DNA of 64,000 bases. Source: Mercenaria mercenaria (taxonomy: Eukaryota; Mollusca; Bivalvia; Venerida; Veneridae). The stretch is taken from NCBI RefSeq assembly GCF_021730395.1, contig NC_069363.1, forward strand, positions 56,849,001 through 56,913,000, written 5' to 3'. Numbering within the stretch: the first letter of the stretch is position 1; each line of letters opens with the position of its first letter. A program made the position numbers and the translations under genes. The notes beneath the pieces are model-generated. The model was given only the letters and a program-made list of their open reading frames with translations. It was not told where the DNA came from and ran no database searches. Below, piece by piece: positions 11,101 through 23,100 of this stretch.

Positions 11101-14100
11101 AGTTTGTGTCTTGTGTTGTGTGAATCAGTTGTTTAAAAATGAAATACATGCAGTTATTGTAGTTATGATTTTAATTGTACTGATACATTATACATTATTT
11201 TAACCACAAGTGCCATTCGGTGTGTCGCATTCGAAAATATTGTATTTGTTTTTATTAAGACATGTAGACAGTTCTTCTGATGCAAAATTTTAATAGTATT
11301 ATTGCAGAATATGGGGTAATGTGCATGCAACATGATTTTAAACAGTGCTCTTTTTTTTTTGCTTGGCCCGTTTTGAATCGCCTTGTTAAAATTATATGTC
11401 TGTATATTTGGTATATTCCTTACATTTCCAATATATTTCTTTAAAATTAGTTATTTTTTCATTTCTGTTATTTATTCTGTTAACACGTGCGACAATTTTA
11501 TACAGGTGGCATGTTACTTTTTTAATTCCCTTCGAAGTTTACTTAGATAGTTAATGATTCGTTATGTATAGAAAGCGCTCCTTTGTCCGCAATGCACGCA
11601 TTGCATTATGGTATAACTACTGAATGTTCTATTTATAGAACACGGGAGTGTGCTATTAAAGCTTTGCCAGTAAAAGGGGCAATTAAAGCTTTGCCAGTAA
11701 AAGGGGCATAATAGTCAATAGCTTTGAATGTAACAGAGATATTAGACATTATATAAAACTTTAACAAAAAAAAATGAAGTTAAAAAGTGACATAACTCTG
11801 TCAAAATTCAAATCAAGAGTTATGAGGATTGTTTCTTCTGGTGTAGACTTACATACATTATTTTGTGGCCAAAAATGTTGGATTTTACCTCTAAGTTATG
11901 TGTCCGCGTGCTTAATTTATGTCTATGAAAAACCTCTAGTTTTGAGACCCCAACTCCAGCTGAAAAATGGCAAACCTCCAGTTTTGGGATTCTGAACTTA
12001 TCACATGTATGCACCAACCCGAGTGAGAGCTATTTATAAAATTTAATATAATATTTACACCAAAAAAAACACAATGTATCACTATCAGCAATTTTTTTCA
12101 TGAGCACAACCATGTCTTAAATACTTAACAAAACAGTATGTTTATTATCTTAATTCATCAGTCCCGAGAAAAACAAGAATTTGATAAAAGCTTCCAATTA
12201 AGGCATACAAATTGCTGTTTATTATTTATCAAATTTGCGATCTTATTTTTCCTGGGATTAAAGAGTTATGAATACTTCTGTTTCTGACACAGTGTATTTA
12301 AAACGACAAGTAAAATTTGGGAGCAAACTTTTGAAATCAGCTTCCGTTTTCAAAGATAAAATATAGTCTCCTCTTTGTAAATACTGTTTGCAGTATTCAT
12401 ATTGATTACCGGACCACTAGGAAACTTTGAAAATCTTGTCCTGAGAAAACCCTGGTTAGATTTCAAAATAATTTCACCACAATGTCCCTTAAGGTCAGAG
12501 ACCACCAATTTAAAAAAGTACAGGGAACTTACTGGGAATGAGGTAAGTGTATACCTGGGAATAAGGTAACGTCTGTGCGTTCTGATTGGTCAGTCATGTA
12601 AACAAACCCAGGAAGTGATTATTTTTTCAAAATTGATATTTTTTCACTGCATTTACAGTATTCTATTATACATTTTGACAAAATTTGCTACATTTTATGT
12701 GTATTGAAACAAAGTTTTATCAAACGAATTTCTCCCGCCATGTCAATGATGTAAACAGGGGGTCATCTCATTCACACGAAAATTACTTTAAAGTATCACT
12801 ATTCATATATTTTTCGTCCGATATTTTGGTAGAACTAAGATAGTTCTTGAAAAACTTGTAATTAGATATACATGTTTTGATGTATGGAAGGCCGTACATG
12901 CCATAATGTTACAATGTAAGTCTATGGGAAAACAATTGGTGGTCTCTAACCTATAATGGAGCTAAAACATGAACTTCGTCGGAAGCCATCACAGGTAATG
13001 TATATGGCCACAGATCTGTTGTAAATGATCTAGAAAGACGTTTTCGTGCAAAAATAAGCATGAAATTAGATTTTTTTTTTTTTAAATTTTGGCCTCTTTT
13101 TTTTTAACAGGTGTGCCAATTTTTATTTGAGCTTTTTGGCCAAAAAGGATCATTTTTATCTCTGTAATGTTAGAGAATGATCAAAATTATTAGACCTGAT
13201 TTCTATTTTTTACGGAATGAATCGTATTTCAGCTTCCAAGTCAAATCAAAAACAGATAACTGAAATTTTCACGAAAATTTGCAATCTGACGACGACAGGG
13301 ACTGAGTCTGGGCATATAAATCAACAGGGGGTGACCTCAGTAAACTGTCCATATCTTTTTTAAAACTGAACATTTCTTGATTAAACTTTGTAAGACATTT
13401 GGTATTAGATCATGTTTCACAATATCACCGTAAAATTAGAAAATGCGATACGAAACATTCATCTATAGGTCAGAGACCACCAATTAAAAAAAGTACAGGG
13501 AACTTACTGGGAATGATGTAAGTGTATACCTGGGAATAAGGTAACGTCTGTGCGTTCTGATTGGTCAGTCATGTAAACCCAGGAAGTGATTATTTTTTCA
13601 AAATTGATATTTTTTCACTGCATTGACAGTATTCTATTATACATTTTGACAAAATTTGCTACATTTTATGTGTATTGAAACAAAGTTTTATCAAACGAAT
13701 TTCTCCCGCCATGTCAGTGATGTAAACAGGGGGTCATCTCATTCACACAAAAATTACTTAAATAAAGTATCACTATTCATATGTTTTTCGTCCGATATTT
13801 TGGTAGAACTAAGATAGTTCTTGAAAAACTTGTAATTAGATATACATGTTTTGATGTATGGAAGGCCGTACATGCCATAATGTTACAATGTAAGTCTATG
13901 GGAAAACAACTGGTGGTCTCTAACCTTAGGTGATCTACCAAATCCCTTCTGAAAAACATGGCATCCATTGGGCAGAGCTAGATTTCTCTTTACAGTTAAA
14001 TGGAAAACTTTGAAAAATTTCTCCTAAAACTTGTTTGCCCTATTATAAAATAATTTCACACAAATGTCCCTTGATTGACGCTCTTAAATTCCTTAAAGTC

Positions 14101-17100
14101 ATGTAGAATTGCAAGCATACACGTATGGCCAACAGGGGACGGGGCTAGCTTTCTGTATATACTATATGGGAATATGGAAAAGATCTTACTTGAAGTCATG
14201 AAACCTTATAATTATAGGTATATTATTCAGCATGTGAAGGTGTGCAACTGTGGTTTTGTTTGAGATTTCACTCTGCAAGACTAAGAGATTTGGCTATAGA
14301 CTGTCAAAAATATGCATAGATGTCACATATATATATCTGGAAACTTATTTGACCTTGAGTCATGAAACTTTATAGGGATGTTGTTCAGCACTTTTTGGCA
14401 GTCCCTTACACGTATATAGTGGAAAATTTAGCACTAGCACAATCTCAAACTGATTTCACAGATATTTTCCTTGCGAGAACCTCTACCAAAACTGTTCAAA
14501 CCAGCTGGGAAACTCAAATGTCAGAGCCATCTAGAGACCATCATGCTGTTGTTATTACAATAGTATATAATACTATATATAGCCCATCATACTGAATTTA
14601 AGATCAGGATCAGGAGGGGTCAAAAGAGCCTTAAAATATCTAAATTTTTAGCTCGACTATACGAAATATAAGGAGAGCTATCCTAGTCGACTCAGCATCG
14701 GCGTCTTTCCGCGTCCCTACCTTGGTTAAAGTTTTTTTACACTTTCGCTTTTTTCAACTTGTCTCTGTAATTACTAGATGGATTTGATTCAAACTTGAAA
14801 TAGTTATTCCCAATCATCACCCATATCATCTGGCATAAGGACCATAACTCTGGCACCAATATTTCATGATTTATCTCCCCTTTCCACTTAGTTTTTAAGG
14901 TTGAAGTTTTGATGCACTTTCACTCTATCTCTGTTATTACTGAATGGATTTGATTCAAACTTAAAGTAATTGTTCAACATCATCGCACACATCATATGAC
15001 ACAAGATGCATAACTTTGGCACAAATTTTTCATGAATTATTCCCCCTTTTTACTTAGAATTTCAGGTTAAAGTTTTGATGCACTTTCACTCTATCTCTGT
15101 TTTTACTGAATGGATTTGATTCAGACTAAAATAGTTGTTTAGCATCATCACCGATGCCATTTGACACAAGGTGCATAACTCTGGCACCAATTTTTCATGA
15201 ATTATTCCCCCTTTTTACTTAGAATTTCAGGTTAGATGCACTTTCACTCTGTCACTGTTATTACTGAATGGATTTGATGCAGACTTAAAATAGTTGTTCA
15301 GCATCATTACCCACATCATTTGACACAAGGTGCATAACTCTGGCACCAATTTTTCATGAATTATTCCCCCTTTTTACTTAGAATTTCAGGTTAAAGTTTT
15401 GATGCACTCTCACTCTATCACTGTTATTACAGAATGGATTTGATTCAAACTTAAAATGGTTGTTCAACATCATCACCAACACCATTTAACACAAGGTGCA
15501 TAACTCTGGCACCAATATTTCATGATTTATCTCCCCTTTCCACTTAGTTTTTAAGGTTAAAGTTTTGATGCACTTTCACTGTATCTCTGTTATTACTGAA
15601 TGGATTTGATTCAAACTTAACATAATTGTTCAGCATCATCACCCACATCATATGACACAAGATGCATAACTCTAGCACAAATTTTTCATGAATTATTCCC
15701 CCTTTTTACTTAGAATTTCAGGTTAAAGTTTTGATGCACTTTCACTCTATCTCATTTTTTACTGAATGGATTTGATTCAAACTAAGACAGTTGTTCAGCA
15801 TCATCACCGATGCCATATGACACAAGGTGCATAACTCTGGCACCAATTTTTAGCTCACCAGAGCACAAAGTGCTCAGGGTGAGCTATTGTGATCGCTCAC
15901 CGTCCGGCGTCCGTCCACACTTTCCTTTAAACAACATCTCCTCCTAAACCAACAGGCCAATTTTGATGAAACTTCACAGGGATGTTCCTTGGATGGTCTT
16001 CTCTAAAAATTGTTCGAAGAATTGAATTCCATGCAGAACTCTGGTTGCCATGGCAACCGAAAGGAAAAACTTTAAAAATCTTCTTCTCAAAAACCAGAAG
16101 CCCTAGAGCTTAGATATTTGGTGTGAAGCATTGCCTAGTGGACCTCTACCAAATTTGTTCAAATCATGACCCCGGGGTCAAAATTGACCCCGCCCCAGGG
16201 GTCACTTGATTTTACATAGAAAAATCTTAAAAAATCTTCTTCTTGAAAACCAGAAGCCCTAGACCTTAGATATTTGACATGTAGCATTGCCTAATGGACC
16301 TCTACTAAAGTTGTTCAAATCATGACCCCAGGGTCAAAATTGACCCCGCCCCAGGGTCACTTGATTTTACATAGGAAAATCTTCAAAAATTTCTAAAAAT
16401 AAAACAGAAGGCCTAGGTCTTAGATATTTCACGTGTAGCATTGCCTAGTGGACCTCTACAAAATTATTCAAATCAGACCCCCGGGTCAAAATTGACCCCG
16501 TCCCAGGGGTCACTTGATTTTACATAGGAAAACCTTAAAAAATCTTCTTCTCAAAAAGCAGAAGCTCTAGAGCTTAGATATTTGACATGTAGCATTGCCT
16601 AGTGGACCTCTACTAAAGTTGTTCAAATCATGACCCCCGGGGTCAAATTGACCCCGCCCTAGGGTCGCTTGATTTTACATTATGAAAATCTTCAAAAATT
16701 TCTTAAAATAAACCAGAAGGCCTAGAGCTTAGATATTTCACATGTAGCATTGCATAGTGGACCTCTACAACATTTTGTTCAAATCATGACCCCAGGGTCA
16801 AAATTGACCCTGCCCCAGGGGTCACTTGATTGTACATAGGAAAATCTTCAAAAAATTTTAAAAATAAACCAGAAGGCCTAGGTCTTAGATATTTGACATG
16901 TAGTATTGCCTAGTAGACCTCTACAAAATTTCTTCAAATCATGACCCCGGGGTCAAATTAGCCCCGCCCCATGGGGTTACTTGATTGTACATAGAAAAAT
17001 CTTCAATATTTTCTAAAAATAAACCAGAAGGCCTAGAGCTTAGATATTCAACATGTAGCATTGCTTAGTGGACCTCTACAAAATTTGTTCAAATATTGAC

Positions 17101-20100
17101 CCCCTCAGGGTCAAATTGACCCAGCCCCAGGGGTTACTTTATTGTACATAGGGAAATCTTCATAAATTTGCTTAAAATAAACCAGAAGGCCTAGATCTTA
17201 GATATTCGATATGTAACATTGCCTAGTCGACTTCTACAAACTTTGTTCAAATCATGACCCCGGGGGTAAAATTGGCCCCGCCCCAGTGGTTACTTGATTG
17301 TACATCGGAAAATTTTCCAAAAAATTTCTAAAAATCATCAGTTTGACATTTGAAACATATTACTCTGGTGAGCGATCCAGGGTCATCATGACCCTCTTGT
17401 TCATGAATTATTCCCCCTTTTTACTTAGAATTTCAGGTTAAAGTTTTGATGCACTTCCGCTCTATCACTGTTATTACTGAATGGATTTGATTCAGACTTA
17501 AAATAGTTGTTCAGCATCATCACCCACACCATTTAACACAAGGTGCATAACTCTGGCACCAATTTTTCATGAATTATGCCCCCTTTTACTTAGAATTAAA
17601 GGTTTATTTTGATGCATTTTCACTATCTCTCAGTTATTATGAAATGCATTTGATTCAAACTTGAAGTAGTTGTTCCACATTATCACCCACATCATATGAC
17701 ACAAGATGCATAACTCTTGCACCAATATTTTATTAATTATGCCCCCTTTTTGCTTAGGCTATACTTATATAGTGTTTTGATACACTTTATCTGTACCTCT
17801 CTTATTACTTAATATTTTTGACACGGACTCAGGCAATTGTGCAATATCTTCATTCACCATTGGAGTTAATAAACACTCCAGTGACAGCTCCAGTTTCCTC
17901 AGATGTGCCCAGTTTCACTATCCAGCATTGAAATAGTCGAGCACGCTGTCTCCTGTGACAGCTCTTGTTTGTCCGAGCAGTCTGATTAATTTATAGAAGG
18001 CCAACAGGTCTTAAGAATCTATACTGTTGTGAATGCCTAAAACATTATCTACAAAGGCAGTTTATTTGTCAATGTTTGTACTCTTTTTTTAGCTCACCTG
18101 AGCCATAGGCTCATGGTGAGCTTTTGTGACCATTCAGTGTCCGTCATCCGTCCGTCAACATTTTCTAAAAAAATATTCCTCTTGAAAACCACTGGGGAGA
18201 ATTACCCCAAACCTCACAGGAATGATCCTTGGGTGGTCCCCTTTGAAAATTGTTCAAAGAATTGAATTCCTTGCCGAACTCTGGTTGCCATGGCAACCGA
18301 AAGAAAAAAACTTTAAAAATCTTCTTGTCCAAAACTGCATAGAGTCTTGATATTTGGCTTGTGGAATCATCTAATGGTCCTCTATGAAGATTGTTTAAAT
18401 TGTGCACCTGGGGTGAAAAGAGGCCCCGCCATGAGGGTCACGATTTTTACATAGACTTATATAGGAAAAACCTTTAAAAATCTTCTTGCCTGAAACTGCA
18501 AGGCGTAGGCCTTTGATATTTGGTATGTAGCATTGCCTAGTGGATCTCTAACAATATTGTTCAAATTATGACCCAGGGGTGAAAAGAGGCCATGCCCCGG
18601 GGGACACTTGTTATATGAGTTATATAGGAAAAAATACTTAAAAAATTATCAGATCATATTTCCTAGACTGTTTAATTATAATTACCTGATGACCCTAAGT
18701 GATTAGAGGTCACTTGACTATAACCTTGACCTACTAACCTACTTTCTTGTTTTTTAAGTTACAGCCTTGAAATTTGGATGACATGTACAGTTTTGCACCC
18801 TGATCTTAAAACTGACTTTCATTGACCATGAATGTGACCTACTGACCTACTTTTTAATGTTTTAGCATCAGTTTGCCATTTGAAACATACGGCTCATATT
18901 ACTCAGGTGAGCGATTCAGGGTCATCATGACCCTCTTGTTTCTTAAATTAGGGATTACAAGTGGAAGCAAGCTTTACTGATCATTCTCATGCTGGATGTG
19001 TGAAATGTGTAGCTATATCAGGGAAAGGTGTTCTAGCATCGGGAAGTACAGATGAAACAATCCGACTCCTTAATATAAGGAAGCAGAAAGAGTTAGGCTC
19101 ACTTGTTCACCACAACGGTAGGATTTTCTGCACATATATTTTTTTCTCATGGTACATTTTCTTACTGAAAAAAAAAAGACCTTTTATATTGTACTTTTTG
19201 AAGTTATGACATTGTTAATTGATTATATTATTTAGGCTATACAGTCATGTTAAAGAGCCATATGAAGAAAGTTTGAGATACTTTGATGGCACTGTAGTAA
19301 ATGGCCCAGTTGACAAATGGCAGAGTGACATCTGTTATCAATAGCACATTATTGGATAACCATGGCTGTATGGAACTGTCTGTTATTATAAAAATTGAGA
19401 AATGAACTAACACAGACATAGGCAGGTTGTTCAGCTAATTTCAGTCTTATTTTGTTCCATAATATTTTCAGGTACTGTAACAAGCTTAGAGTTCCATAAA
19501 GGATTTTTGTTCAGTACGAGTGAAGACAAAACTTTGTGCTTGTGGAAAACTTTTACCTGGGAGTGTCTCAGAACTTTCAAAGGACACAAGTAAGAATTGT
19601 TTTGAATTGGAAACAAACTTTCAACCATTCTATAAACACTACATTACCCTTTCATAAACTATGACATAGTTATCCTTCTAGGTTTAGTAAAGCAGAAGTT
19701 CCTAACACAAAATGTCATTCATTGTTTGGTTATACACTAATATTGTTGTAGGTTCTTTATAACATGCTATGTATACAAATCTATTAAATATTAAATCTGA
19801 GCCAACAGTTGAAATTCCCATTAATGTTATCATCCTCTGATTTATGTCCACTAGGAATGATTTATTTTTGACTGAAATCCAAGAAATTTTATTTCATTGA
19901 AGTTAAATTAAATGTCAGTTTAGATGGAAGTAATTTTGTTGACTAATTTAAGTTTTAAATATCCGGTCGTTGCAAATGATGACACTTACCAAGTTACAAG
20001 GTTATCATATAGATGATTGTATATCAGTTTCATTTGGAAAGTTTATCTCCCTTTTAATGAAAAAAGTTTTAAATGCAGTGATTTTTGCACAACAAAATAT

Positions 20101-23100
20101 TTCAGAGCAGCCACAGATTGTGTTTCTGTCCATCCCAGTGGCAAGCTGGCTCTCACAGTCGGAAGAGATCGAGCCTTGCATACATGGAACCTAATTACTG
20201 GAAGATCTGCTTTTATCACAAACCTAAAACAAGGTAAGAAAAATGCTTGATGTTGATTGTTCTGCACCCTCCATCCCCTCCCACGAGTGCTCCCCACCCC
20301 CACCCTAAACCCCATGTATTTATAATATGAATGTTTACATAGACTTTCATTGTCAACAAGTAACATATTACCATACAGGGACACCAGTCAAGTTTCAGCA
20401 CCAGTGTCCTATGGTCATACATCTGGTTATTTTCGGTAGAACAAAATAATGAACAAAAAAAGTTTGTTCATACCTATAATTAATGTATGTTTAATAATTT
20501 TGTGTTACAGTTGCTCACATTGTGAAGTGGAGTCCTGATGGGGACAAGTATGCCATTGTTATAGGAAATACTGTGAACATTTACTCTGTTGAGGTAAGAA
20601 TATTTACATTTGCCCTACTCTTTTCCATTGAAAATTATGACGTTCATTTGGTATGAACAGCAAAAGGAAAGGCGCCAAAGTTACGACAACGCTGCTCAGT
20701 GATAATGGACCACTGTTTTGACGATGTCTGCGTATAGTCATAGAGAACATTCCTTAGATGACGTCGCAGTTGTTCCATCTGATGAACAGAATGGCCGGGA
20801 AGCTAATTTTAATGTTAAATGCAACAAAATGTATGCAGTTATAAAATAACCTTGTTTACAGATGGAAAGGAAATATAATGTAAATATAAGAAATTAATTC
20901 ATTTTTTTCGGAGTTTATGCGAAATGAACGACAGAATAGGATCGGCAAACTAAACAACATGATTCATGGATTTACCAATCTAATTCTGTCGTTCATTTCG
21001 CATGAACACCGAAAATATTCATTTCTTAAATGAAAGACACTTCTTGTCCTTATCATTAATCTATGCTCACTGAGAGTTTATGTTTTCTTTGGAGAAATTA
21101 CGTTCTCTTATATATGCAAAATATGTTCATATAAAGAGGCAGTACACAATTTGCTTGTTCCATTGTGTTGATACATGTAATTAAAAAAAAAAGAAAAGAC
21201 ATTGAAAAATAAATAATCAAAACTGTATATTATAGTCTTTAATTCCATGAAGTTCATACTAAAGTTTTCTTTTTAACCCTTATCATGCTGGACAGGATTG
21301 ATTCTGCCTTTGCGACCAGTGTAGATCTTGATTAGCCTGCACATCTGCGCAGTCCGGACAAAGATCAGCACTGTTAACCCCTTTTAACAGTTAGTCCAAT
21401 TTGAAAGATGGACAAGTTCATTTTAGAAATTTAGCAGGGTAAGAGTTAAATTGAAATCAAGTGTACCAAGTTTCCATAGCACCTTTAAAATAGCATTTAT
21501 TTTCTTATTGGCTAATCTGTTACTAGCGCAATTATTGTTTTGCAGAAGGACTTATGCTAGCAACATGAATTGTGTTTAAATTTAGCTCTAGTGATTTTTC
21601 TTGTAGACAGCAGAAGTAGTGCTGACTGTGAAAGCAGATGCTCATATCAACAGTCTGGTATATTTAAATGTAAGTACATAATACGTCTGTATAATGGGGA
21701 TGTAAATGGTTAATTGGTTAATCTTGTAATCATCAAAATGTAAACATTTCATCAGAAATTAAAAGACCTCTTCTTAATCCATGGTTTCAAAATATATTAA
21801 TGATCAAAGCATTTGAAAAAGGTCGGTTCATGTTGTACATGTATGTGTGAAACACTCAAAAGTCCCAGATATTGTATAAATTGCATATCTCGACACAACA
21901 TTTTGACTTGAAGGAATAGTGGGGTTGCATATTCTTAATACAATGAAATACATCAATGGCTCAAGCACCATGACTGGCTATAGCAATTTAAGTGGTCCCT
22001 GGCTGTTCCCTTTATTATACGTCCAAAAGAACGTATTCTGTTATGACGCCACTGTCCGTTCGTTAGCAATTTTGTGTCCGCTCTGTAACTCTTGAACTGA
22101 AGGATTTTAAAGAAACTTGGCACAAATGTCCACTACATTAAGATGACATGCAGAGCACATGTTATGGATGGCTCGCTTCAAGGTCAAGGTCACACTTGGG
22201 GTCAAAGGTCATACCTGACCCCTTTCAGGATTTCAAAGAAACTTGACACAAATCTTCATCACATTGAGACAATGTGCAGAGAGCATGTTCTGGATGGTTC
22301 GCTTCAAGGTCAAGGTCACACTTAGGGGTCAAAAGTCATATGACAATATTCCGTGTCCGCTCTGTAACTCTTGAACTGCATGAAGGATTTTAAAGAAACT
22401 TGGCACAAATGTTTCACCACATCGAGACAACATGCAGAGCGCATGTTTTAGATGGCTTGCTTCAAGGTCAAGGTCACATTTTGAGCATATATTGCCCCGC
22501 ATTGAGGTGCACTTGTTGTTACTGTGTTTGGATTGCACATAACCCTGGATTGGGTGAGCATTTTGCTCATCCCCTTTCGACTTCAAGTGATTATCTTGGA
22601 TAATGATATTTATTCAGTTACTAATAACAATAAAATTAATTATGCTCCCCTTTAAAAAAGGAGGGGTATATTGTTTTGCAGATGTCGGTCAGTTGGTCTG
22701 TCCCCTGATGACTCCTATTGCTTTTGAGATCAGTAGGTCAAAGGTTATGGTCACAGTGACCCAGAAAGTTAAACAGTTTCCCTATTATAACTTGAGAACG
22801 CTTCGGCCTAGGATCACGAAACTTAATAAGGAGGTTGATCATGACCAGCAGATCACCCCTATTGATTTTGAGATCAGTAGGCCAGAGGTAAAGGTCACAG
22901 TGACCCGGAACAGTTAAATCGTTTCCGGATGAAAACTTGAGAACGTTTGGGTCTAGGATCATGAAACTTGATTGGGAGGTTGATCATGACCAGAAGATGA
23001 CCCTTATTGATTTTGAGACCAGTAGGTCAAAGGTCAAGGTCACATTGACCCGGAACAGTAGATCTTTTTTTGCCAAATAACTAGAGAATGCTTGGGTATA

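Larger units (their letters stand above)
7990..12420. mobile_element. Long-TIR element related to the 5253-7824 element
   Basis: The left end (8069-8270: ACTAGAGGTCCAGTAATTAA, then ACAGAGAGGAGACTATAATT, then GAGAAAAACACGATCG) is repeated in inverse orientation at the right end (12130-12420: GATTACCGGACCACTAG, AATATAGTCTCCTCTTTGTA, CGAGAAAAACAAGAATTTG). Extra CTAGAGGTCCGGTAA-like sub-repeats lie at 7990-8075. The CCGGACNACTAG signature links it to the neighbouring Mutator-like element. Inside are a 0.5-kb element (8287-8822) and a TIR element (10171-11656). No transposase ORF was recognised. Confidence 0.6.

Noticed and set aside
22143-22917. Several 60-104-codon open frames
   Set aside because: They follow the repeat units of two minisatellite elements in intron 6 and show the repeat period in the peptide.
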